A DNA stretch of 64,000 bases from AP-15 sp963812675 (GCA_963812675.1 CAWEWR010000002.1:124001-188000); one strand, 5' to 3'. Counted from the first letter of the stretch, positions 1 to 8,781 are shown. Program-made: numbers and translations. Notes: generated by a model not told the origin, from the letters alone.

Positions 1-1941
1 CATCGCCTATTGACCGAGGAAAGACAGCCACTGCCGCAGGCAACGTTGCACGGCGCCGCCGGCATTGCGGTGCCGACACTGGTCTCGACATTGGCGATCA
101 GCTGCGTCTTCACTTCGGTCGTCTTTCTCGAGGGCCCAGCGAAATATCTGTTTACCCCGCTCGGCCTTGCCGTCGTGTTCGCGATGCTCGCCTCCTACGG
201 CCTCTCACGGACACTGACGCCGATCACGATCGGATTGCTGTTGAAGGGCGAAGGTCACGGCGCTGAAGGAGGCTGGTTCGCGCGGTTCCATCATCGGCTC
301 GAGCGTGGCTTTGATCGCCTGCGCGACGGTTATGCGGAGCTCCTCACTAGATTGCTGACCCGCCGGATCATCGTGCCGGTCTTCGCCATAGCCATCCTGG
401 GGCTTGGCACGGTCATGTACCTGTTTGTCGGGCGCGACTTCTTTCCGGTCATCGACGGGGGGCAGATCCAGCTTCACGTCCGCGCTCCGGCCGGCACCCG
501 CATCGAGAAGACCGAGCAGATCTTCGAGGCTGTCGAGAACAAGATCCGTGAGGTCATCCCGGCGAGCGAGCGCGACCTGATTGTCGACAACATCGGCCTG
601 CCGGCGCGCCTCTACAATCTGTCCTTCGCGGACGGCTCGACGATCGGCATCAATGACGGCGTGATCCTGGTGTCGCTGAAGGACGGGCACCGGCCCACCG
701 CCGATTACGTCAGCAAGCTGCGCCAGGCATTGCCGACAGCCTTTCCGGAAGACATTTTCTATTTTCAGGCGGCCGACATGGTCACCCAGATCCTGAATTT
801 CGGGGTGACGGCACAGATCGACGTGCGCACCGTCGGTTATGACCGGGTCAAAAATCTGCACATCGCGCGACAGCTCCGGCGCCGCATCGGGGCCATCCCG
901 GGCGTTGCCGATACCCACCTCCAGCAGGAGGTCGATGCGCCGGCGTACTTTGCCGCGATCGACCGCACCCGCGCGGCAGAGCTCGGTCTCAATGCCAGTC
1001 AGATTGCCACCAACCTCAACGTCAGCCTGAGCTCCTCGGAGCAGGTGACCCCGAATTTTTGGACCGATCTGACAAAGGGGATTCCCTATTACCTGGCGGT
1101 TCAGACGCCGGAGCCTCAGGTCGCGTCGCTCAATGCGCTGACCAATACGCCGGTCAGCACCGCCCTCTCGCCGCAAGGGGATCCGGTGCCGGGCCTGCTC
1201 AGCAATGTGGCGACCCTCTCCCGCATCGCACTGCCGACCAACGCCAACCAGGCGAACATTCAGCCGATCTACGAGATCTACGCCAATGTCCAAGATCGCG
1301 ATCTCGGTAGTGTCGCGAGCGAGATCGACCGAACCGTCGCGGGGCTGCAGAAGGAGCTTTCGCCAGGCAACACAATCCAGGTGCTGGGTCAGATTGGGAG
1401 CATGAACGGCGCCTTCCGCGACATGGGCGTCGGGCTCTTGTTCGCTGCCGTCTTCGTCTACCTGCTGATGGTCGTGAATTATCAGAATTTCGGCGACCCG
1501 CTGGTCGTAATTCTGGCACTGCCCGCGACCTTCTCCGGCATCGTCACAATGCTTTATATTACCGATACGACCTTGAGCGTCCCATCGCTGATGGGCGCGA
1601 TCATGGCGGTCGGCGTCGCCTCAGCCAACTCGATCCTGCTGGTGACCTTCGCACGCGAGCAGCAGCTCGCCGGCATGAGCGCCTTCGATGCGGCGATATC
1701 CGCGGGACGCACCCGGATTCGGCCTGTGCTGATGACGGCCGCCGCAATGATCGTCGGCATGATCCCAATGGCGATCGGCGGTCCTGGTGAGGAGCAGAAT
1801 GCGGCGCTGGCGCGCGCCGTCATCGGCGGCCTCTTGTTCGCGACACCGACCACGCTCCTCGTCGTGCCTTATCTATTCGCCATGCTGCGCAAACGCAACG
1901 ACGGCAAACCCGCGCAAGGCGTCTTTGCGGAGGAACTTTAA
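1..1941 (+). CDS. RND efflux transporter permease, C-terminal part (5' end outside window)
   Basis: This is the inner-membrane proton-driven pump subunit of a tripartite RND exporter, cut by the window edge. The frame is open from base 1; the TTG at base 10 is not a real start because the first residues are already a transmembrane region. What remains is about 645 residues of a family usually near 1040. Visible are the end of the first membrane bundle, the second periplasmic loop opening with GRDFFPVIDGG, and the final membrane bundle (MGVGLLFAAVFVYLLMVVNY onward). The adaptor gene follows without a gap, so the two form one operon. Adaptor after pump is less common than adaptor first. Family call is firm; substrate unknown. 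Confidence 0.93.
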   Translation, partial: HRLLTEERQPLPQATLHGAAGIAVPTLVSTLAISCVFTSVVFLEGPAKYLFTPLGLAVVFAMLASYGLSRTLTPITIGLLLKGEGHGAEGGWFARFHHRLERGFDRLRDGYAELLTRLLTRRIIVPVFAIAILGLGTVMYLFVGRDFFPVIDGGQIQLHVRAPAGTRIEKTEQIFEAVENKIREVIPASERDLIVDNIGLPARLYNLSFADGSTIGINDGVILVSLKDGHRPTADYVSKLRQALPTAFPEDIFYFQAADMVTQILNFGVTAQIDVRTVGYDRVKNLHIARQLRRRIGAIPGVADTHLQQEVDAPAYFAAIDRTRAAELGLNASQIATNLNVSLSSSEQVTPNFWTDLTKGIPYYLAVQTPEPQVASLNALTNTPVSTALSPQGDPVPGLLSNVATLSRIALPTNANQANIQPIYEIYANVQDRDLGSVASEIDRTVAGLQKELSPGNTIQVLGQIGSMNGAFRDMGVGLLFAAVFVYLLMVVNYQNFGDPLVVILALPATFSGIVTMLYITDTTLSVPSLMGAIMAVGVASANSILLVTFAREQQLAGMSAFDAAISAGRTRIRPVLMTAAAMIVGMIPMAIGGPGEEQNAALARAVIGGLLFATPTTLLVVPYLFAMLRKRNDGKPAQGVFAEEL

Positions 1942-3210
1942 ATGACCGACCGCGACCATCGCGTGCTCGAATATCCGGCGCGGAACCGGGATACCCAGCA
2001 GCCGACTGGCGAGCACGATCGCCGCAGTGGTTCCGGTCGACGGCTGCTCGGCCTCGGCGCGCTGTTGCTGCTCCTCGGCGGTCTGGCGCTCGGCGTTTGG
2101 CGGCATTACGCACGGCATCTCGAGGTCACGGCCGCCGCAGAGCAGCATCGCGATTTCGTGCCCACCGTCCGCGTCGAAGCGGTGCGGGCAAGCCCCGGCA
2201 CGATGAGCGTGACCTTGCCGGCCACGACCAACGCCTTCGAAGCCGCCAACATCTATGCCCGCGCCAGCGGGTATATCACGCAACGCAATGTCGATATCGG
2301 TTCTCGAGTGAAGGCAGGCGACCTGCTGGCGGCGATCACCGCTCCGGAGCTCGATCATCAGATCGCCCAGGCCGAGGCCAGCCTAGCTCAGGCCAAGGCA
2401 TCGCGCCGGCAAACCAAGGCGAACCGTGAACTGGCCCGGGTCACTTGGGGCCGCGACTCTGTTCTCGTGAGGCAAGGCTGGGCCACCCAGCAGCAGGGCG
2501 ACACCGATCGCCTGACCTATGCGGCTCAACAGCAGGCGAAACAGGCTAATGACGCCGCCATCCAGTCGCAGGAGGCGCAATTGCTGGTACTGCGCCAGCA
2601 GAAGGCTTATCAGCGGGTCGTCGCCCCCTTCGACGGCGTCGTGACCCGCCGCAACATCGATGTCGGCAGCCTGGTCCAGGCCGATGCGGCGAGCGGCACG
2701 TTTATGTTCGCTTTGACCCAGAGCGAAATCATGCGGATCCGGCTCTACGTGCCACAGGACGCAGCCATCGGAGTGAAGCCCGGTGTCGACGCCGTGGTCC
2801 GGGTTCCCGAGATTCCCGACCACACCTTTCCGGGCAAGGTCGCGCGGATCGCCGACGCCCTCGATCCGGCCACCCGGACCCTGATGACCGAGATTGACGT
2901 ACCCAACCCCGACGGAGAGTTGAGCCCGGGGACCTACTGCGCGGTCGAACTCAAGGTCCCGCGCCGGACGCCGTCACTGATCGTGCCGGCCGGGGCGATC
3001 GTCTTCGACCGCGACGGTCTCCACGTGCTGGTGGTCGAGAACGGCGTCGTGCACAGCCGCAAGATCACCGAAATTCGCGACCTCGGAACCGAGGTCGAGG
3101 TCGGCGAGGGCGTCAAGCAGGGCGACCAGGTGGCGCTCACCCCGCCGGTCGACCTCGAGGATGGCAGCAAAGTGCAGGTTCGCGCGACCCCAACGGCCAG
3201 ATCGTCATAA
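1942..3210 (+). CDS. RND efflux periplasmic adaptor (membrane fusion protein)
   Basis: This 422-residue adaptor should link the upstream RND pump to an outer-membrane channel. The N-terminus has one membrane anchor (about residues 33-52, LLGLGALLLLLGGLALGVW). It is followed by a lipoyl-like half (NVDIGSRVKAGDLLAAITAP), an alpha-helical hairpin rich in Ala and Gln (about 135-215), the second lipoyl half (VVAPFDGVVTRRNIDVGSLV), a beta-barrel, and a membrane-proximal domain. The ATG directly abuts the pump's TAA, with GGAGG about 8 nt upstream, so translation is probably coupled. No outer-membrane factor gene follows here. Confidence 0.93.
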   Translation: MTDRDHRVLEYPARNRDTQQPTGEHDRRSGSGRRLLGLGALLLLLGGLALGVWRHYARHLEVTAAAEQHRDFVPTVRVEAVRASPGTMSVTLPATTNAFEAANIYARASGYITQRNVDIGSRVKAGDLLAAITAPELDHQIAQAEASLAQAKASRRQTKANRELARVTWGRDSVLVRQGWATQQQGDTDRLTYAAQQQAKQANDAAIQSQEAQLLVLRQQKAYQRVVAPFDGVVTRRNIDVGSLVQADAASGTFMFALTQSEIMRIRLYVPQDAAIGVKPGVDAVVRVPEIPDHTFPGKVARIADALDPATRTLMTEIDVPNPDGELSPGTYCAVELKVPRRTPSLIVPAGAIVFDRDGLHVLVVENGVVHSRKITEIRDLGTEVEVGEGVKQGDQVALTPPVDLEDGSKVQVRATPTARSS

Positions 3211-3232
3211 AGCCGTGTCACGCGGCGCGTTG

Positions 3233-4159
3233 TCAGGAACTTAACCCTCTTGCTCCGTCTGCTTCGCCTTCGACGGCGGGGACGAGGTTCGCGGCGAGAA
3301 AGTCTACGAACACTCTGAGCTTGGGAGCGAGATGCCGGCTCGACGGCCACAGGACCCGAAGGGGTCCGGAGCAATCAGCGTAGTCGTCGAGCACGGTGAC
3401 GAGTAGGCCTTCACGAAGTTGCCGGCCTATGGTGAAGTCCGGCAGGTAGGCAATACCCATGCCTTGTTCGGCCATAAAGATTAGCGGCTCAATTGTACTT
3501 GCCACGGCTGTCCTGGGCAGCTCGGTCTCGATGCCGGCATGCTCGGGCCAGAGCGGCCATCGCTCGAACTTTCCGCTGGTCGGAAATTTGTGGTGCAGGC
3601 AGGCATGAGCCTTGAGGTCGTCCGGGATCAGAGGAACACCCTTGGCCGCCAGATAGGCCGGGGCCGCCACGAGGCGTCGGCGATAGGTGCCCAAAGCCCG
3701 GGTCATCAAACGCGAGTCGCCAACCTCGGCAAAGCGCACCACGGCGTCGAAGCCCTCCTCGATCACATCGACGACGCGATCGCTGAAATCGAGATCTAAT
3801 CTGATCTCGGGATAGGCCCGCATGAATGCGACGAGAGTGGGCATCATCAGCATGCCGGCCAATGGCAGGCTGACACGCAGTATGCCGCGCGGCGCCTCGT
3901 GCGTCTTCGACAGTTCAAGCTCGGCCGCTTCGATTTCAGAAAAGATGCGCCGGCAGCGTTCGAGGAATAAGGCACCTTCCGCGGTTAGTGTGATGCTGCG
4001 CGTGCTGCGATGAAAGAGGCGCACGCCGAGCCGTTCCTCCATCCGCGCCACCGCCTTGCCGATCGCCGACGACGACACGCCGAGTTGCCGTCCCGCGATC
4101 GTGAAACTTCGGGCTTCCGCCGCCCGAACGAAGGCATTCAACGATCCGAGACTGTCCAT
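3233..4159 (-). CDS. LysR-family transcriptional regulator
   Basis: A 308-residue LysR regulator. An N-terminal winged HTH (MDSLGSLNAFVRAAEARSF to about residue 60) is followed by the periplasmic-binding-like effector domain. The start is set at 4159 because GGAGG lies 8 nt upstream; a longer frame to 4186 lacks such a site. It is divergent from the SDR gene across a roughly 200-nt gap, the usual arrangement for a LysR protein controlling its neighbour. A diverged copy of this gene's 5' end and promoter reappears near 5564-5656. The effector is unknown. Confidence 0.9.
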   Translation of the reverse strand: MDSLGSLNAFVRAAEARSFTIAGRQLGVSSSAIGKAVARMEERLGVRLFHRSTRSITLTAEGALFLERCRRIFSEIEAAELELSKTHEAPRGILRVSLPLAGMLMMPTLVAFMRAYPEIRLDLDFSDRVVDVIEEGFDAVVRFAEVGDSRLMTRALGTYRRRLVAAPAYLAAKGVPLIPDDLKAHACLHHKFPTSGKFERWPLWPEHAGIETELPRTAVASTIEPLIFMAEQGMGIAYLPDFTIGRQLREGLLVTVLDDYADCSGPLRVLWPSSRHLAPKLRVFVDFLAANLVPAVEGEADGARGLSS

Positions 4160-4187
4160 CGGCGGGCCTCCATTTCGGACAACCAAA

Positions 4188-4224
4188 TCCGATATGTTTG
4201 GAACTACGGCCCATTTTTCAAACC
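4188..4224. promoter_or_regulatory. Conserved divergent promoter/operator block, copy 1
   Basis: This 37-nt AT-richer block lies between lysR and the SDR gene and is nearly repeated at 5620-5656, differing by a few substitutions and two single-base indels. Its placement between a LysR gene and its divergent partner suggests the LysR operator plus promoter. That role is inferred; no exact -35/-10 could be assigned. Confidence 0.4.
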
Positions 4225-4268
4225 TTCTGGAGAGTTCATCTGTCGAGCAACCAGGAAGGAAGTCCCAG

Positions 4269-4370
4269 ATGAATGCAACGCAGTTCGCAAGGACGACGAA
4301 CGGGAAAGCGGTCGAAGAGTTAGACCTGCTGGTGGTCGGGGCCGGCTTCGGCGAAGGAGCGACGAGATGA
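4269..4370 (+). pseudogene. Flavin monooxygenase (BVMO-like) N-terminal remnant, copy 1
   Basis: A 33-codon open frame beginning MNATQ and carrying EELDLLVVGAGF, the start of the FAD-binding GxGxxG fold of Baeyer-Villiger or flavin-containing monooxygenases. It is then cut off and ends in a TGA overlapping the SDR start as ATGA. AGGAAGG lies about 15 nt upstream of its ATG. It may still be translated as a leader coupled to the SDR. The same start, with more of the monooxygenase, occurs at 5702. The family assignment rests on that second copy. Confidence 0.55.
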
Positions 4371-5113
4371 ACACTCCTGTTGTCTTAATTACTGGCGCGT
4401 TGACCGGCATCGGCCGAGCGGCGGCTCTGGCTTTCGCAAAGGGAGGCAGCCGGGTCGTCATCTCCGGTCGCCACGAGGAAGCCGGACAGGCGCTGGCTAC
4501 GGAGTTGCGCGCACTCGGCGCGGAGGCCGAGTTCGTCCGTGCTGACGTACGCCAAGAAGACGCTGTGCGGGAGTTGGTCAATCAAACGGTTGCTCGCTTC
4601 GGTCGGCTCGACGCAGCGGTCAATACCGCCGGCACCGAAGGCCACCCTGGCCCGGTCATCGAACAGTCAGCCGACAGCTACGCAGCCACCTTCGATACCA
4701 ATGTGCTCGGCACCCTGCTCAGCATGAAGCACGAACTGCGGGTCATGCTGGCGCAAGGCAGCGGCAGCATTATCAATATCTCATCGACCTACGGACATCT
4801 CGGGGCGCACGGCGCATCGGTCTATTCGGCAAGTAAGCACGCCGTCGAAGGCCTCACAAAGTCGGCGGCGCTGGAGACTGCGGGATCGGGCGTGCGGATC
4901 AGCGCCGTTGCACCGGGACCAACTGAAACCGCAATGCTCGATCGGTTTACCGGCAACGCAGAACGAAGGGCCGGCCTTGTCGCGGGTGTCCCGTTGCAGC
5001 GAGCAGCCAAGCCTGACGAAATCGCAAATGCGATCGTCTTCCTCGCTTCGAGCAAGTCGTCCTTCACGACCGGTCAGGTGCTCTTCGTCGACGGTGGCAA
5101 GTCGGCGACGTAG
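4367..5113 (+). CDS. SDR-family NAD(P)-dependent oxidoreductase
   Basis: A 248-residue classical short-chain dehydrogenase/reductase. It shows the cofactor motif TGALTGIG (residues 9-16), the NTAG-type motif, the catalytic Ser in NISSTYG, the YSASK catalytic Tyr/Lys pair, and the C-terminal VDGGK typical of FabG-like enzymes. The start is the ATG at 4367, overlapping the stop of the 33-codon remnant (ATGA); the longer frame to 4010 runs through the lysR 5' region. Substrate unknown. With a divergent LysR gene and a DUF427 gene after it, it looks like a small LysR-controlled oxidoreductase operon. Confidence 0.92.
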   Translation: MNTPVVLITGALTGIGRAAALAFAKGGSRVVISGRHEEAGQALATELRALGAEAEFVRADVRQEDAVRELVNQTVARFGRLDAAVNTAGTEGHPGPVIEQSADSYAATFDTNVLGTLLSMKHELRVMLAQGSGSIINISSTYGHLGAHGASVYSASKHAVEGLTKSAALETAGSGVRISAVAPGPTETAMLDRFTGNAERRAGLVAGVPLQRAAKPDEIANAIVFLASSKSSFTTGQVLFVDGGKSAT

Positions 5114-5146
5114 TCCGGCGAAACTCGACAGCCAAAGGTGATCACC

Positions 5147-5542
5147 ATGGAACAGATTGTCCAATCGCAAGCGAAGTCGATCAAAACCCCTGGACTGGAT
5201 CATCCGATTTCGGTCGAGCGCAACCCCAGCCGGGTAATCGTCTCAGTCGCGGGCTGCGTCATCGCCGACACGCGCGAAGCGCTGACGCTCCACGAGGCCC
5301 ATTATCCGGCGGTCCATTACATCCCGCGCAAGGATGTCGATATGACGCTGCTGGCGCGGACAGATCGCACCACCTACTGCCCCTACAATGGCGACGCCAG
5401 CTACCACAGCATCGCAGCGGGCGGTGAGCGCTCGATCGACGCAGTCTGGACCTACGAGACACCCTACGCGGCGGTCGCGGGCATCAAGGACCACCTCGCA
5501 TTCTACCCAGATCGGGTCGATACGATCGAAATCCAGTCCTGA
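5147..5542 (+). CDS. DUF427 domain protein
   Basis: A 131-residue protein matching the DUF427 family along its whole length: RVIVSVAGCVIADT, then YIPRKDVDMTLL, the TYCPYNGDASYHSI core with its conserved Cys, and a C-terminal AFYPDRVD. The molecular function of the family is not established. The start is the ATG at 5147 with AAAGGTGA about 6 nt upstream, rather than the GTG at 5138. It follows the SDR by 33 nt and is probably co-transcribed with it. Confidence 0.9.
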   Translation: MEQIVQSQAKSIKTPGLDHPISVERNPSRVIVSVAGCVIADTREALTLHEAHYPAVHYIPRKDVDMTLLARTDRTTYCPYNGDASYHSIAAGGERSIDAVWTYETPYAAVAGIKDHLAFYPDRVDTIEIQS

Positions 5543-5563
5543 GCGGTTCTTTCACGGAAAGAC

Positions 5564-5656
5564 CGCATTCAGCGATCCCAGGGCTGTTCATCCGCCGACC
5601 TCTATTTGGGCCAATCGAGTCCGATATGTTTAGACTACGGCCCATTTTTTCAAACC
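5564..5656. repeat. Diverged copy of the lysR 5' end and divergent promoter
   Basis: Bases 5564-5656 repeat 4134-4224. The left part matches the first codons of the upstream lysR gene read on the minus strand (ATGAACAGC.. against ATGGACAGT..), now with an indel that breaks the frame. The right part (5620-5656) is the near-identical promoter/operator block. No LysR open frame survives to the left, so this is the relic of a duplicated or deleted divergent unit. Confidence 0.7.
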
Positions 5657-5701
5657 GTCGGGAGAGCCTCATCTGCCAAGCAACCAGGAAGGAAGTCCCA
5701 G

Positions 5702-6034
5702 ATGAATGCAACGCAGTTGAGGAGTTGGACGTGTTGGTGGTCGGGGCCGGGTTCGCCGGCCTCTACCAGCTCGATCGCCTGCGCAAACTCGGTTACAACG
5801 TGAAGGTATTCGAGGCAGGGTCCGATATCGGAGGCGTCTGGTACTGGAACTGCTATCCGGGCGCCCGGAAGGTCTACCGGGGCGTCGCTGAGCTCACCGT
5901 GTTCCAGCGCACGCCGAATTTGGCGCTGCCAATGCGCCAGCGGAAGCTCGACGACGAGGCCAAGCGGCGGATGAAGGAGACTTTTCCCGAGCGCTTCCGC
6001 AAGCGCGCCCAGACCTTCGCCGGGTTCGACTATG
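5702..6034 (+). pseudogene. Baeyer-Villiger/flavin monooxygenase remnant, copy 2 (frameshifted, internally deleted)
   Basis: The ATG at 5702 and first codons match copy 1, but about 28 nt are missing just after ACGCA, moving the coding frame. The conserved frame then reads EELDVLVVGAGFAGLYQLDR, an FAD GxGxxG fold, through GSDIGGVWYWNCYPGAR typical of BVMOs. It jumps to the downstream family motif VFQRTPNLALPMR without the 150 or so residues that normally lie between, including the second dinucleotide fold. It ends abruptly at FAGFDYD. The combination of frameshift, large internal deletion and missing C-terminus makes it non-functional. Confidence 0.8.
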
Positions 6035-6085
6035 ACCGAAGAGAGATTGGTGCTGGCCGAGCTGTTGGAGAAGGCCGGTGAGGTG
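6032..6085 (+). mobile_element. Possible IS256-type transposase N-terminal scrap
   Basis: At the point where the monooxygenase remnant stops, an ATG opens MTEERLVLAELLEKAGE, which resembles the N-terminus of IS256/Mutator-family transposases. The similarity ends after about 17 residues; the frame runs on to 6232 without recognisable content. No terminal inverted repeats or target duplication were found. Either a decayed insertion or a chance match; confidence is low. Confidence 0.3.
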
Positions 6086-6286
6086 GCGTCGATGCCCCCA
6101 TCCTGGACCGTTGCGCGGGTTGGTCGAGTTCTGGAGCGCCATAGCAATAGGCGGTCTTCCGCGATTACCGTGTTGACGGCCCATGAGGAACACGTCAGGA
6201 AATTGGGCGTCGATAGGCCATCTCGACAATGAGCGGGCGGTAAGAGCCGCCCGCATTTAGACCGGGCACGCAGGCGGGAGAACTCC

Positions 6287-7402
6287 GTGAAGTTCAATTT
6301 TTCGAGCGAGCAGGAAGAGTTCCGCTCCAACCTGCGCCGCTTGCTGGCAGACCGTTCGCCGACGAAGGAAGTGCGGCGATTGATGGAAACCGATCAAGGC
6401 TACGAACGCGACGGCTGGCGCGCGATCAACACCGCGCTCGGCCTGACAGCGATCCGCATTCCCGAAGCCTATGGCGGCTACGGGCTCAGCTTTGGCGATC
6501 AATGCATTGTGCTGGAGGAGATGGGGCGCGCCCTGCTCTGCGCACCGTATTTTGCGACGGCGGTGCTGGCCGCCGGCGCCGTCATGAATGCCGGCACCGA
6601 GGCGGAAAAGCAGGCGTTGCTGCCGGGCATCGCTGCCGGCGAGACGACCGCGACCTTTGCCTGGGTCGAGGACAACGGGCGCTGGGACGTCGAGGGCACG
6701 GCGCTGACCGCGACCGCCGAAGGCGGTCAAATCGTGCTGAACGGGCATAAGAGTTATGTCGTCGACGGTCACACCGCCGATTTGATCGTCGTTCTCGCCC
6801 GCGCGCCGCAGGGCCTGTCATTGTTCACCGTCGACGGCAATGCCGCCGGGCTGACCCGCCGCGCCCTGAAATCGATGGATCCGACGCGCAAATTCGCCCG
6901 CCTCGAGTTCAAGCGCGTGGCGGCCCGCCCGCTCGGTACGGCCGGCGGCGCGCCGGTCCCGTTCGCCCGCACGATGGTCGAGGCCGCGGTCTGTCTGGCC
7001 AACGAAATGGTCGGTGGGGCCGACAGGCTGCGGGAGGATGCGCTGGCCTATGCGATGATGCGCATGCAGTTCGGTAAGCCGATCGCTTCGTTCCAGTCGA
7101 TGAAGCACAAGCAGGCCGATATGCTGCTGGAGGTGGAACTGGCCAAGTCGGCGGCCTATTACGCCGCGGCCTCATTGGATGACGGGGATGACGACTCGGT
7201 GGCCAACGCGCATCTCGCCAAGGCTTGTGCCAGCGATGCGTATGTGCAAACCGCCATTCACGCGGTGCAGATCCATGGCGGCATCGGCTTCACCTGGGAC
7301 AATGACACGCATCTCTGGTTCAAGCGGGCAAAGAGCTCCGAGGTGTTGCTGGGCGATGCCAATTATCACCGCGAACTGATGCTGCAGAACTGGCTGACCT
7401 GA
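6287..7402 (+). CDS. Acyl-CoA dehydrogenase, smaller member of a pair
   Basis: A 371-residue FAD-dependent acyl-CoA dehydrogenase, with an N-terminal helical domain (about 1-115), a beta domain (about 120-210) and a C-terminal helical domain containing QIHGGIGFTWDNDTHLW. The GTG start has GCGGGAG upstream. The segment where single-chain enzymes have an EGT..Q catalytic loop reads RAKSSEVLLGD here. Twelve bases separate it from a second acyl-CoA dehydrogenase, so the two may form a heteromeric enzyme like some actinobacterial FadE pairs. Substrate unknown. Confidence 0.92.
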   Translation: MKFNFSSEQEEFRSNLRRLLADRSPTKEVRRLMETDQGYERDGWRAINTALGLTAIRIPEAYGGYGLSFGDQCIVLEEMGRALLCAPYFATAVLAAGAVMNAGTEAEKQALLPGIAAGETTATFAWVEDNGRWDVEGTALTATAEGGQIVLNGHKSYVVDGHTADLIVVLARAPQGLSLFTVDGNAAGLTRRALKSMDPTRKFARLEFKRVAARPLGTAGGAPVPFARTMVEAAVCLANEMVGGADRLREDALAYAMMRMQFGKPIASFQSMKHKQADMLLEVELAKSAAYYAAASLDDGDDDSVANAHLAKACASDAYVQTAIHAVQIHGGIGFTWDNDTHLWFKRAKSSEVLLGDANYHRELMLQNWLT

Positions 7403-7414
7403 GGGGCGAGCAAC

Positions 7415-8671
7415 ATGACCGAGATCAGTGAAGATACCGTCCGCGCCGAAATCCGTGCCTGGCTGGAAGCGAACTGGAACCCGGACTATGGGCTGGTGGA
7501 ATGGCGTGTCAAACTGGCTGAGTCCGGGTGGGGCGTCCCGCATTGGCCGTCGCGCTGGTACGGCCGCGACCTTCCTGTCGGCCTGGTGCCGGTGGTCGAG
7601 GAGGAGTTCAAGCGCCTCGGCGCGATCGGCGTCGCCAAGGTGGGGATCCGCACCCTGGCTGCTGCGACGATCCTTGCACATGGTACCGACTGGCAGAAGG
7701 AGAAGTTCCTTCTCCGCATTTTGACCGGTGAGGATATCTGGTGCCAGTTGTTCAGCGAACCAGGCAGCGGCTCCGACGTGGCCGGTGCGGTGACGCGCGC
7801 CGAGTTCCGCGGCAATCAATGGGTCGTCAACGGGCAGAAGGTGTGGACCACCAGCGCACACAAGGCGCATTGGGGATTGTTGCTGGCGCGCACCGATTGG
7901 GACCAGCCGAAGCACCGGGGCTTGTCGTATTTCATCCTCGATATGAAGCAGCCGGGCGTGACGGTGCAGCCATTGCGGCAGATGAACGGCTATGCCTCGT
8001 TCAACCAGGTGTTCTTTACGGACGCCAAGGTCGAGCCCGAGTTCCTCGTCTCCGACGTCGGCAATGGCTGGGCGGTGACGACGACGACGCTGATGCACGA
8101 ACGCCGCGGCGCCGACGCGCTGCGCAGCTGGGCGATTGCCTTCGACAAGCCGGGCCGCATCTATGAGGAGGAGCGGGAGGAAATCCGCACGACGATGGAG
8201 CCCTACAAGTGGTATCCGCAGCGTGCGGGCCGCGTCGATCTGATCCTGCAGCGGGCGCAGGCGACCGGGAAGATCAACGATCCGGTGCTGCGGCAGGAGA
8301 TCGCCAAGGTGCTGGCGATGTCGAAGGCCGCGGAATGGACCGCTCGCCGCGCCCGCACGGCGCAGGAGCAGGGGCGGCCGCAGGGCCCCGAGGGCTCCCT
8401 CGGCAAGCTGGCGTCGAGCATCATCGCCCGCGCGGCGGCTCGCCTGCATACATCTCTGCTCGGGCCGGATGCGCTGCTGACCGGCGACGACAGCCCGATG
8501 AGTGGGTTGCTGGCGGAGATCCTGGTGTCGGTGCCGGCCAGCTCGATCGCCGGCGGTACCGACGAGATCCAGCGCAACATCATCAGCGAACGCGTGCTGA
8601 AGATGCCGCGCGAGCGCACCGGCGACACGGACAAGCCGTTCAAGGATGTTCCGCGAAATACTGTGGCCTAG
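7415..8671 (+). CDS. Acyl-CoA dehydrogenase, larger member of a pair
   Basis: A 418-residue acyl-CoA dehydrogenase. It has the flavin-binding FSEPGSGSD motif, the VNGQKVWTTSAH segment, and the C-terminal GGTDEIQRNIISERVLKMPR. Where medium-chain enzymes have the catalytic Glu (YEGT..QIQR) this protein has AGGTDEIQR, so the canonical base is absent, as in subunits of heteromeric dehydrogenases. GAGGGGCGAG precedes the ATG. It likely acts with the upstream dehydrogenase and the convergent CoA-transferase on an acid whose identity cannot be read from the sequence. Confidence 0.93.
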   Translation: MTEISEDTVRAEIRAWLEANWNPDYGLVEWRVKLAESGWGVPHWPSRWYGRDLPVGLVPVVEEEFKRLGAIGVAKVGIRTLAAATILAHGTDWQKEKFLLRILTGEDIWCQLFSEPGSGSDVAGAVTRAEFRGNQWVVNGQKVWTTSAHKAHWGLLLARTDWDQPKHRGLSYFILDMKQPGVTVQPLRQMNGYASFNQVFFTDAKVEPEFLVSDVGNGWAVTTTTLMHERRGADALRSWAIAFDKPGRIYEEEREEIRTTMEPYKWYPQRAGRVDLILQRAQATGKINDPVLRQEIAKVLAMSKAAEWTARRARTAQEQGRPQGPEGSLGKLASSIIARAAARLHTSLLGPDALLTGDDSPMSGLLAEILVSVPASSIAGGTDEIQRNIISERVLKMPRERTGDTDKPFKDVPRNTVA

Positions 8672-8687
8672 GGTGAGAGCCGGCCCC

Positions 8688-8703
8688 GGCCGGAAGTCCG
8701 GCC
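8688..8703. repeat. Short inverted repeat between convergent genes
   Basis: A 7-bp palindrome (GGCCGGA / TCCGGCC) with a 2-nt centre lies between the ends of the acyl-CoA dehydrogenase and CoA-transferase genes. It could form a hairpin in either transcript. There is no T-tract, so it is not a standard intrinsic terminator. Confidence 0.35.
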
Positions 8704-8781
8704 AGACGTGTCGAGCAAAAATCACTGCCGCGGTTCAATCAGGTCCCATGAACACCCGTTTACGGCGCTGCCCGGACCGGC

